In this document: one piece after another, positions 1-5,202 of the stretch
How the letters are laid out: each line of letters opens with the position of its first letter
Position numbering within the stretch: the first letter of the stretch is position 1
Origin: Candidatus Hebobacteria bacterium
Lineage (GTDB): Bacteria > Armatimonadota > Hebobacteria > Hebobacterales > Hebobacteraceae
DNA: 5,279 nt
Reading direction: 5' to 3'
Assembly: GCA_029821235.1 (NCBI GenBank)
Contig: JALGTT010000265.1
Span: 1 to 5,279, forward strand
The notes under the pieces: model-generated
The model's database searches: none
What the model saw: only the letters and a program-made list of their open reading frames with translations
What the model was told of the DNA's origin: nothing
Program-made: the position numbers and the translations under genes

Positions 1-87
1 ACAAAGGACCACCCCACCCCCTCGGATAATTACAGGGCAGCGTTCGGGGGCACGCCCGCGAGATCGGAGAACAGAGGAAGGCAGTGA
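1..87 (+). CDS. Possible 3' end of an upstream gene (partial)
   Basis: The frame beginning at base 1 has no stop until TGA at 85-87. That stop overlaps the GTG start of the glycosidase at 84 as GTGA, a typical spacing for translationally coupled genes. The 28 visible residues (ending SENRGRQ) show no recognisable domain. In G/C-rich DNA an open run of this length is expected by chance, and a second frame is also open here, so this may equally be a 5' untranslated region. Confidence 0.25.
   Translation, partial: TKDHPTPSDNYRAAFGGTPARSENRGRQ
73..81 (+). promoter_or_regulatory. Ribosome binding site of the family 4 glycosidase
   Basis: AGAGGAAGG is purine-rich and complementary to the 16S rRNA tail. 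The GAGG core (74-77) is 6 nt from the GTG at 84. It is the main reason for accepting a GTG start here. Confidence 0.7.
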
Positions 88-1493
88 CAGAAGAGATCGT
101 CGGCAAGTCGGCCGGCTGGACCGGGCCGATCGAGGAATACACCCGCAACGAGGGATCGGTGGGGCGGAAGCGCATCGTATTCGTCGGGGCGTCCTACAAG
201 TTCGTGCACAAGGTGCTGCGCGACATGCTGCTGGTGGGAGGGTTCGAGGACTGCGAGCTGGTGGTCCACGACATCACCGAGCGGCCCCTGACCGTGGTCG
301 CCGACCTGCTGGAGAAGATCGCGCGCCAGAAGAACACCAACATCGTGGTGCGCCGCACCCTCGACCGTGAGGAGGCGCTGCGGGGAGCGGACGCGGTGAT
401 CCTCTCCATCACCACCGGCGGCCGGGAGGCCGATTTTCGCTCCTGGGAGGTGTGCGCCAAGTACGGGATACCGGTGGGCGTGGGGGACACCCTGGGACCG
501 GCCGCGCTGGCGCGGAATCTGCGCGAGATACCGGTCGTGGTGGGGATCGCCCGCGACATGGAGCGCCTCTGCCCGGAGGCCGCCCTGCTCAACTTCACCA
601 ACCCGATGTCCTGCATCACCGGCGCGATGGCGAGATACACCTCCCTCCCCGCGGTGTGGGGGCTGTGCCACTCCGCGGACGAGCTGTTCTCCTACTTCGC
701 CCGCGTGTTCGGGGTCAAGAAGTCCCAGGTGGAGATGGAGGTGGGCGGGGTGAACCACCAGTCCTTCGTCACCACCCTGCGGATCGAGGGTGAGGACAGG
801 ACCGCGGACATCCTCGACGCCACCCTCGCCTCCGATGCGAAGCTGGAGGACAACCTGCTGGAGACCAAACACGAGGAGGTGCGCTTCCAGCAGGACATCT
901 TCCGCCTGCTCGGCGTCTGGCCATCCACGGGAGAGACCCACCTCGCCGAGTTCTACGAATACTTCTACACCCCCCGCCGCCTGGACCAGTTGGGGCTCCG
1001 CAGCCGCCTCCGCCGGATCATCCCCGGCCGGCCGCCCTTCGGCCCCACCGAGCCCCCGCAGATAATCCTCGACTGGGCCTACGGCCCCGAGCCGGTCGGC
1101 GACCTCCATCTGCTCACCACCGAGCACGCCCACGAACTGCTCTGGTCCTACTTCACCGGCGAGCCGTTCACACGGGTTCTGAACCTGCTGAACGCGGGCG
1201 AGTGGCTCCGCGGCATCCCGCGGGACGCCTGTGTGGAGGTGATGGTGACGGTGGCCGGTTCGAAGGTGACCGGCGAGCAGGTGGCACTTCCCCCGGCCGT
1301 GCATTCACTGGTGCAGCGCTGGACCACCATCCACGACCTGAGCATCCGCGCGGCGATGGAGTGCGACCGGGAGGCGGCCCGCCAGGCCCTCTTCCTCGAC
1401 CCCCACGTCACCGACATGTACGACATCGAACCACTGCTGGAGGACATGCTGAAGGCCGCGGAGAAGTGGCTGCCGGCGAAGTGGTTCGCGTAA
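84..1493 (+). CDS. Glycoside hydrolase family 4 (NAD/metal-dependent glycosidase)
   Basis: A 469-residue family 4 glycosidase. These cytoplasmic enzymes cleave alpha- or beta-glycosides by an NAD-dependent oxidation-elimination mechanism with a divalent metal, usually Mn. Seen: a Rossmann-type nucleotide loop around VGASYKF (residues 34-40), the family segment GDTLGP (134-139), NFTNPM (170-175), GLCHS with Cys195, and GGVNHQ with His225; the Cys and His match the metal ligands of the family. Length is normal, with about 28 residues before the first strand. No signal peptide is visible. The GTG at 84 is chosen because AGAGGAAGG (73-81) lies just upstream. Whether the substrate is phosphorylated, and whether it is an alpha-galactoside, glucoside or glucuronide, cannot be read from sequence alone. 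The last 60 bp recur at 3090-3149. The gene is convergent with the restriction module behind it. Confidence 0.93.
   Translation: MTEEIVGKSAGWTGPIEEYTRNEGSVGRKRIVFVGASYKFVHKVLRDMLLVGGFEDCELVVHDITERPLTVVADLLEKIARQKNTNIVVRRTLDREEALRGADAVILSITTGGREADFRSWEVCAKYGIPVGVGDTLGPAALARNLREIPVVVGIARDMERLCPEAALLNFTNPMSCITGAMARYTSLPAVWGLCHSADELFSYFARVFGVKKSQVEMEVGGVNHQSFVTTLRIEGEDRTADILDATLASDAKLEDNLLETKHEEVRFQQDIFRLLGVWPSTGETHLAEFYEYFYTPRRLDQLGLRSRLRRIIPGRPPFGPTEPPQIILDWAYGPEPVGDLHLLTTEHAHELLWSYFTGEPFTRVLNLLNAGEWLRGIPRDACVEVMVTVAGSKVTGEQVALPPAVHSLVQRWTTIHDLSIRAAMECDREAARQALFLDPHVTDMYDIEPLLEDMLKAAEKWLPAKWFA
1434..1493 (+). repeat. Direct repeat, left copy (3' end of the glycosidase gene)
   Basis: These 60 bp recur in the same orientation at 3090-3149 with 56 identities by hand alignment. 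Bases 1437-1474 are identical over 38 bp. The differences are 1436 G/C, 1475 G/A, 1488 G/A and 1492 A/G (left/right). The repeats bracket the whole restriction-modification module. The left copy is the intact C-terminal coding end of the family 4 gene, including its TAA stop. Confidence 0.95.
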
Positions 1494-1539
1494 TGCACTG
1501 ACTGGAAGACCGCCAGGAGGCCGACGGACAGGTCGCAAC

Positions 1540-1552
1540 CGGTATTCTAGGA
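1540..1552 (+). repeat. Terminal-inverted-repeat-like sequence, left
   Basis: CGGTATTC (1540-1547) is repeated in inverted orientation at 3080-3087. Extending inward gives 11 matches in 13 positions (1540-1552 against 3087-3075). It overlaps the stop codon of the putative endonuclease and lies near the left edge of the A/T-richer module. An 8-bp perfect match between two short flanks can arise by chance, so a role as an element end is only suggested. Confidence 0.35.
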
Positions 1553-2206
1553 GAACTCCTCCGCGTGAACGATTTCTTCGTCCACCTGTTCCAGATCCAA
1601 CAGGAGCTTCGCCCGTCGTGGACTACCATCGGCGTTGCGAAAGTCCTGCTGGAACATCCCGCACTTCACCAGCGTTCGCTGCGTGATCTGGAGAAAGGAC
1701 ACTTGGCGAAGCGTGAGAGAGACCTTTCGCAGTCGTGACCAAGCGCCCCGCCGAATTCTCTCCTTGACGTACTTGGATACTTTCCCCTTGATCTTCTGGT
1801 GCCACTCCTGGAACGACCTCTTCTCGTCGTTGTACTCCACTTCTCCCAGAGCCAGCACCAGCCCCATGGCCCCGTAGTCCTGTATGGCCAGATGAATGGC
1901 TTCAAGATCGTTCACGATTACCTGGTGCGAGCTGGTGTTGATGGCGTGTACCTTGAAGTCCCATGGAATAGCCAGAAATGCGTCAAACTGGGCGTTTCCG
2001 TACTTCGGGCCGGGGATATCCATCAGTGATGGCAAGTGGCGCTCGCACAAGAACTGAAAGTAAAACCCTATCCATTCCATCTGACGCCAATTTCGGCTGC
2101 CACCCTCCTTCATCTCGAGAATCGCCGTCTTCCCATCCCAATGATAGGGCAGATGGGCCTTCAGGATAGCCCCAACGGACTTTGCATGATCGCGGACACT
2201 CGTCAA
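1547..2206 (-). CDS. Putative type II restriction endonuclease, PD-(D/E)xK-like
   Basis: A 219-residue protein coded directly after the methyltransferase, where a cognate restriction enzyme is expected. Seen: an acidic residue in a helix (QMEWIGFYF, Glu44), then QFDAFL with Asp75 and PWDFKVHA with Asp83-x-Lys85. An acidic residue followed by D-x-K at this spacing fits the PD-(D/E)xK nuclease core. The second half is rich in Lys and Arg (about 137-200), suited to DNA contact. No membrane segment or signal peptide is seen. The start is TTG at 2206-2204, overlapping the methyltransferase stop as TTGA, with GAGAGGG (2214-2220) 7 nt upstream; translation is probably coupled. No stop or frameshift is seen, so the gene appears intact although its partner is broken. 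The family and cut site are not recognised; the function is inferred from motif plus context. Confidence 0.68.
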   Translation of the reverse strand: MTSVRDHAKSVGAILKAHLPYHWDGKTAILEMKEGGSRNWRQMEWIGFYFQFLCERHLPSLMDIPGPKYGNAQFDAFLAIPWDFKVHAINTSSHQVIVNDLEAIHLAIQDYGAMGLVLALGEVEYNDEKRSFQEWHQKIKGKVSKYVKERIRRGAWSRLRKVSLTLRQVSFLQITQRTLVKCGMFQQDFRNADGSPRRAKLLLDLEQVDEEIVHAEEFS

Positions 2207-3019
2207 GACGCATCCCTCTCGAACAGCGGCAACGTTCTTGCCTTTGCTTTGTCCGTCGGCTCCGCCTTGACCCGATACACGTCGTTGTCCAGACGCTCCC
2301 GGGCGAACTCGAAGTACTCTTGCACTATCTCGAATCCGAGGTATCTCCGTCCATGCATCTTGCTGACCACCGCGACCTGTCCGGACCCAAGGAAAGGATC
2401 TAAGACTAGATCGCCGGGCTCGGTCGTATATGCCAGTATCTTCTCAATCAGCTCTGCAGGCAGCTTAGTTGGCGTCTTCTTGTCACCATGCCAATACTCG
2501 CGCCTTATGACCCATACGTCCTCCATATCGCGATAGCGCATGCTGCCGCCGTCCTCGGTGCGGTCCCCTTTTTTGAAACGGACATCATTGAAGAACTTGC
2601 GCTTCGCGTCATCCTTGGCGAGAAAGAGGCAGTGATAGTGCGATGTCACGAATCTCCGCCTGCAGTAGACACCGAACTGATACTTCCAGATGATGTGATT
2701 CACCGTGACGAAGCCGGTGTCATCGGCGGCGATGAGAATATCCTTTAGGTTGTTCCAACCCGAGAATACGAACATGCTACGAACATGCTCCCCGTATCCT
2801 TGAGCGCGCGGAAACAATGTCCCATCCACGCCAGCGTGAACGAAAGGTAATCGTTGGCTGGCGTTTCTTTGTATCCTGTGAGCACCCGACTGCCTGTCCT
2901 GTTGTAATTGGAGCGCTTGGGACCGAATTCGATCCCGAACGGTGGATCTGTGATCACCAGATCCACGCTTTCTCCCTCAACGAGATATGGTAGATGTTGT
3001 TCTCGCTGATCTCGGACAT
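2203..3019 (-). pseudogene. Beta-class DNA (N4-cytosine/N6-adenine) methyltransferase, frameshifted
   Basis: The modification half of the module, which would transfer a methyl group from S-adenosylmethionine to an amino group of a base in the recognition site. The catalytic motif IV (VITDPPFG, DPPF at 2937-2948) precedes the cofactor motif I (LDPFLGSGQ, at 2377-2400), the order that defines the beta class. The gene is split: the DPPF frame stops at 2745, and the motif I frame is open to 2203. The cause is a perfect 11-bp tandem duplication at 2767-2789; deleting one copy joins TGSMFV to FSGWNNL and gives one protein of roughly 268 residues, normal for the class. The best start is ATG 3019-3017, with AAGGAAGGG (3028-3036) 8 nt upstream and the family-like N terminus MSEISENNIYHIS, but that frame ends at 2954, so a second small deletion near 2975-2985 is likely. 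DPPF does not by itself settle adenine or cytosine. Confidence 0.85.
2767..2789 (-). repeat. 11-bp tandem duplication inside the methyltransferase gene
   Basis: Two perfect head-to-tail copies of an 11-mer (AGCATGTTCGT on the coding strand at 2779-2789 and 2768-2778), with period 11 holding over 23 bp. Since 11 is not a multiple of 3, it shifts the frame after Ser-Met-Phe-Val. The upstream frame then reads ACSYSRVGTT and stops at 2745. Removing either copy restores SMFV followed by FSGWNNLKDIL. Confidence 0.95.
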
Positions 3020-3027
3020 CAGCCGTT

Positions 3028-3036
3028 CCCTTCCTT
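3028..3036 (-). promoter_or_regulatory. Ribosome binding site of the methyltransferase
   Basis: AAGGAAGGG on the minus strand is 8 nt before ATG 3019-3017. The upstream ATG at 3065 has no comparable site and overlaps the -35 box, so this site decides the start at 3019. Confidence 0.65.
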
Positions 3037-3041
3037 TGGGC

Positions 3042-3070
3042 AAGATAGCACGTTGTCCAGACCATGACAA
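3042..3070 (-). promoter_or_regulatory. Sigma-70-like promoter of the restriction-modification module
   Basis: On the minus strand TTGTCA (3070-3065, 5 of 6 consensus) is separated by exactly 17 nt from TATCTT (3047-3042, 4 of 6). The predicted transcription start is near 3035, only about 16 nt before the ATG at 3019. The promoter lies inside the module, about 22 bp from the right direct repeat, so the module carries its own promoter. Confidence 0.6.
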
Positions 3071-3074
3071 GCGA

Positions 3075-3087
3075 TCATGGAATACCG
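3075..3087 (-). repeat. Terminal-inverted-repeat-like sequence, right
   Basis: GAATACCG on the plus strand (3080-3087) is the reverse complement of CGGTATTC at 1540-1547, and 11 of 13 positions match when extended inward. It lies between the module promoter and the right direct repeat (5 to 6 bp away). Together with the left copy it could mark the ends of the inserted segment; chance is not excluded. Confidence 0.35.
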
Positions 3088-3089
3088 CC

Positions 3090-3149
3090 CTCCTGGAGGA
3101 CATGCTGAAGGCCGCGGAGAAGTGGCTGCCAGCGAAGTGGTTCACGTGA
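3090..3149 (+). pseudogene. Remnant: 3' end of a family 4 glycosidase gene (right direct repeat)
   Basis: Reads LLEDMLKAAEKWLPAKWFT and stop TGA, matching the last 19 codons of the glycosidase at 1434-1493, which ends in Ala and TAA. Nothing upstream in this frame resembles the enzyme: the codons before 3090 are unrelated. Of the 4 differences, two are synonymous (Leu, Pro), one swaps stop codons and one gives Ala to Thr. The remnant lacks any start and is far too short to act. It lies 53 bp ahead of the next gene, as if that gene once followed a complete glycosidase gene. Confidence 0.88.
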
Positions 3150-3202
3150 CCCCCCGCGGCAAGGCGCGTCCCAGTAGCGCGGGAGATACAAAGGAGTTCA
3201 TG

Positions 3203-4615
3203 ATGCGCAAAGGCGTTGACTGCCGGAAGCGAAGCACCTGGAGAAGAGGGTTCGCACCCAATCAGACCGTTCAGCGGGTGAGGCCCAAGGAGAGCGACGA
3301 GTACATTCTAAATCCACACAAAGGAACCACCACCTTTCAGCGGTTCAACGGAGACCCGTTGTACGAGGGCAACCGCTGGGACGACCGAGTCGCCCCCGTG
3401 GAGTTCAAGCCCTACCGCGGCGGCAGCCTGCACAACGGCCGCTACCCGGACACCACCATCGCCTATCTCCGCTGGCGGTGGGCGGTGATCGAGCCGGAGA
3501 AGGGCAAGTACCGCTGGGACATCATCGAGGGCGCGCTCAAGGCGGCCGAGGAGCGCGGCCAGACCCTCCAGGTGAGGATGCAGCCCTACTGCGGGGACGA
3601 CCTGCCGGAGTGGTTCTGGGAGATGGGCGGAGTGCGCCAGCGCAGGCCCACCACCTACGGATTCCGCGAGCCGGACATCAACCACCCCATCTACATCAAG
3701 CACTGGACCGAATTCATCCGCGCCTTCGGCCGGCGCTTCGACGGCCATCCCAATCTCGAATCCTTCGACATCGCCTATGGCGGGCCGTGGGGGGAGGCAG
3801 GTGGAAACTCCACCCCGGCCACCGCGCGCAGGCTCGTGGACGTCTACCTGCGCTCCTTCAAGCAGACGCAACTCGTCTCCATGCTGGGCACCCATGGATG
3901 CAAGTACGCGGCCGGCGCCGGCCGGCCGATCGGCTGGCGGGCCGACTGCTTCGGAGACGTGCACACCGAGGGGGACGGCGTAGTGCCCGACGGGCTCAAC
4001 TGGAACCACATGTACGACGCCTACCCCATGGAGGTGGTGCGCAACGGCGTGCTCGACGCCTGGCAGCGGGCGCCGGTGACGTTCGAGACCTGCTGGACCG
4101 TGGGGCACTGGTATGAGCAGGGCTGGGACGTGGACTGGATCCTCGAGCAGGGCCTCCGCTACCACATCTCCGTGTTCATGCCGAAGTCGTGCTACATCCC
4201 GGAGGAGTGGGCGGACAAGATCGAGGAGTTCAACAAGCGCATGGGCTACCGCTTCGTGCTCAGGCAGCTCCTCCTCCCCCTCGAGGCCAAGCCAGGCCAG
4301 CGGATGCGGATTCAGGTGTCCCTGGAGAACGTGGGCGTCGCGCCCATCTACCGCCCCTATCGCTTCGCCTTCCGCTTCCGGCAGGACCAGAGGGAGGAGG
4401 TGATCCAGTCCCGCCGGGACATCCGCAAGTGGCTGCCCGGGCACGTGTGGTTCCAGGAGACGCTCACCTTCCCCAAGTGGCTCAAGCGCGGCCGCTCCAC
4501 GAAACTCGACGTGGGGATCGTGGATCCGGACACGGGCGAGCCGCGGGTGCGCTTCGCCATCGAGGACGTGCGGAAGGACGGCTGGCACCCGATGACCCTC
4601 GTGGACGTGGTGTAG
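3203..4615 (+). CDS. DUF4832-type TIM-barrel protein, putative glycoside hydrolase
   Basis: A 470-residue protein that looks like a clan A-type (beta/alpha)8 glycosidase joined to a C-terminal DUF4832-like beta domain. Seen: NPHKG near the N terminus, then the barrel segment with LRWRWAVIEPEKGKYRWD, typical of beta-galactosidase and cellulase-like barrels. FDIAYGGPWGEAGG carries Glu198 in a W-G-E setting suited to the acid/base, and VTFETCW carries Glu295, suited to the nucleophile. The tail (GYRFVLRQ, then LENVGVAPIYRPY) matches the DUF4832 style. The N terminus is basic without a hydrophobic stretch, so a cytoplasmic location is likely. ATG 3203 is chosen because AAGGAG (3191-3196) is 6 nt upstream; ATG 3200 is also possible. 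It probably acts on sugars in the same pathway as the family 4 enzyme. The substrate is unknown, and some DUF4832 proteins have no proven activity. Confidence 0.8.
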   Translation: MRKGVDCRKRSTWRRGFAPNQTVQRVRPKESDEYILNPHKGTTTFQRFNGDPLYEGNRWDDRVAPVEFKPYRGGSLHNGRYPDTTIAYLRWRWAVIEPEKGKYRWDIIEGALKAAEERGQTLQVRMQPYCGDDLPEWFWEMGGVRQRRPTTYGFREPDINHPIYIKHWTEFIRAFGRRFDGHPNLESFDIAYGGPWGEAGGNSTPATARRLVDVYLRSFKQTQLVSMLGTHGCKYAAGAGRPIGWRADCFGDVHTEGDGVVPDGLNWNHMYDAYPMEVVRNGVLDAWQRAPVTFETCWTVGHWYEQGWDVDWILEQGLRYHISVFMPKSCYIPEEWADKIEEFNKRMGYRFVLRQLLLPLEAKPGQRMRIQVSLENVGVAPIYRPYRFAFRFRQDQREEVIQSRRDIRKWLPGHVWFQETLTFPKWLKRGRSTKLDVGIVDPDTGEPRVRFAIEDVRKDGWHPMTLVDVV

Positions 4616-4652
4616 GCGCGGCGGCGGCCTCCCGGCCGGCCTCCCATCACGC

Positions 4653-4681
4653 TTGACAGGACCCCGGAAATCCGTTAGCAT
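4653..4681 (+). promoter_or_regulatory. Sigma-70-like promoter of the ArsR-family gene
   Basis: TTGACA (4653-4658, perfect consensus), a 17-nt spacer, and TAGCAT (4676-4681, 4 of 6). Transcription is predicted to begin near 4688-4690, which is at or within two bases of the ATG at 4690. It stands out as an A/T-richer patch in G/C-rich surroundings. Confidence 0.7.
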
Positions 4682-4689
4682 TTGCTTAA
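4675..4689 (+). promoter_or_regulatory. Candidate ArsR operator over the -10 box
   Basis: TTAGCA-TT-TGCTTAA is an imperfect inverted repeat (one extra T in the right arm) covering the -10 box and start point. ArsR/SmtB repressors usually bind such repeats in their own promoters, so autorepression is inferred; the exact operator of this protein is not known. Confidence 0.45.
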
Positions 4690-5055
4690 ATGGTAACGGA
4701 GTCCGCAAAACAGCAGATGGTGCGGGCCTTCAAGGCCCTCTCCGACCCCACCCGGGTCAGCATCATCGGTCACCTGAGCGACGGGCCGCGCTGTGTGGGC
4801 GTGCTCGCCGAGGCGCTCGGCGTCACCCACTCGGCGGTCTCGCAGCACCTGCGCATCCTGCGGGAGGCGGGGCTGGTGGAGAGCAAGAGGCGCGGCTGCC
4901 GCGTTCACTACGCGCTCTCCCGGCGGGCCGTGGGCAAGACCCTGACCCAGATAGAGGGCTGGCTCGGCCCCCTCGCGGCCGCCTCGGAGGGCACGGCATC
5001 CCGGAAGCCGACCTGCAAGCGCACCAGCGCGCGCAGACCCAAGTCCAGGAGGTAG
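4690..5055 (+). CDS. ArsR/SmtB-family winged-helix transcriptional regulator
   Basis: A 121-residue cytoplasmic dimeric DNA-binding repressor of the ArsR/SmtB type, normally released from its operator by metal, metalloid or another signal. Seen: FKALSDPTRVSIIGHL (residues 14-29), the helix-turn-helix ALGVTHSAVSQHLRILREAGLV (42-63) and the wing SKRRGCRVHYALS (65-77). Cys35 (GPRCVGVLAE) lies where classical ArsR has Cys-x-Cys, but the second Cys is Gly37, so classical arsenite binding is doubtful. Cys70 and Cys109 are further candidate ligands. The tail (104-121) is an Arg/Lys-rich extension. No Shine-Dalgarno site precedes ATG 4690; the promoter places the transcript start there, suggesting leaderless translation. 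It likely controls itself and the cysteine-rich gene 6 bp downstream. The family call is firm; the inducer is unknown. Confidence 0.92.
   Translation: MVTESAKQQMVRAFKALSDPTRVSIIGHLSDGPRCVGVLAEALGVTHSAVSQHLRILREAGLVESKRRGCRVHYALSRRAVGKTLTQIEGWLGPLAAASEGTASRKPTCKRTSARRPKSRR
5047..5052 (+). promoter_or_regulatory. Ribosome binding site of the cysteine-rich gene
   Basis: AGGAGG lies within the last codons of the ArsR-family gene, 9 nt before ATG 5062, with a second purine run (GAAGGAAA) closer in. It is a strong reason to accept the short gene and suggests coupled translation. Confidence 0.7.
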
Positions 5056-5061
5056 AAGGAA

Positions 5062-5193
5062 ATGTGTAACGCAACCAAGAAGTGCGAGAAGGGCAAGGAC
5101 CCCAAGACCTGTTCCCCGGAGCAGATCAAGGAGTGTCACGGCGACTCGGCCACCCACCCCTGCGAGACCGACAACAAGTCCGCGGACAAGTAG
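5062..5193 (+). CDS. Small cysteine-rich protein, probably metal-binding (43 aa)
   Basis: A 43-residue protein, MCNATKKCEKG at the start and ending KSADK, with stop TAG 5191-5193. It has five Cys (2, 8, 17, 25, 34) and two His (26 and 33, in CHGD and THPC), plus many charged residues and no hydrophobic segment. This composition suggests binding of a metal or metalloid in the cytoplasm, as a carrier, scavenger or sensor partner. The segment CSPEQIKECHGD resembles small proteins that I recall beside ArsR-type regulators, but no named family is asserted. AGGAGG 9 nt upstream, ATG 6 bp after the regulator's stop, and clear Cys/His spacing support a real gene. It is presumably co-transcribed with the regulator and induced by the same signal. 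Confidence 0.75.
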   Translation: MCNATKKCEKGKDPKTCSPEQIKECHGDSATHPCETDNKSADK

Positions 5194-5202
5194 CCACCGG
5201 CC

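Noticed and set aside
25..30. GATAAT as a -10 box ahead of the glycosidase gene
   Set aside because: No -35-like hexamer is found 16-18 nt upstream, and the window starts too close to judge.
30..1304. Long open frame (424 codons) on the minus strand under the glycosidase gene
   Set aside because: It is a shadow of a G/C-rich gene with clear family 4 motifs on the plus strand; the antisense protein is low-complexity, rich in Gly, His, Val and Leu, and has no recognisable motif.
1549..1560. AGGAG-AA-CTCCT hairpin at the end of the nuclease gene as a terminator
   Set aside because: The stem is only 5 bp, overlaps the stop codon, and no T-run follows on either strand.
3020..3065. ATG 3065 as the true start of the methyltransferase
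   Set aside because: It overlaps the -35 box of the likely promoter, lacks a ribosome binding site, and gives an N terminus unlike the family; kept only as an alternative.
1494..3092. Module as part of an insertion sequence or prophage
   Set aside because: No transposase, integrase or phage gene is visible within or next to it in this window.
3077..3202. Upstream extension of the DUF4832 gene to ATG 3077
   Set aside because: This stretch reads through the glycosidase remnant in a wrong frame (GGHAEGRGEVAASE), and a good ribosome binding site at 3191-3196 points to ATG 3203.
3910..3923. Perfect 14-bp palindrome GGCCGGCGCCGGCC
   Set aside because: It lies inside the DUF4832 coding region in an Ala-Gly-Ala-Gly stretch and is explained by G/C-rich codon choice.
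4621..4641. G/C hairpin (CGGCC-TCCC-GGCCG) after the DUF4832 gene as a terminator
   Set aside because: The stem is 5 bp with no T-run behind it, and such stems are frequent in G/C-rich DNA.
3308..4708. Long open frame (466 codons) on the minus strand under the DUF4832 gene
   Set aside because: It is another G/C-driven antisense shadow; it crosses the ArsR-family promoter and start and has no domain-like pattern.
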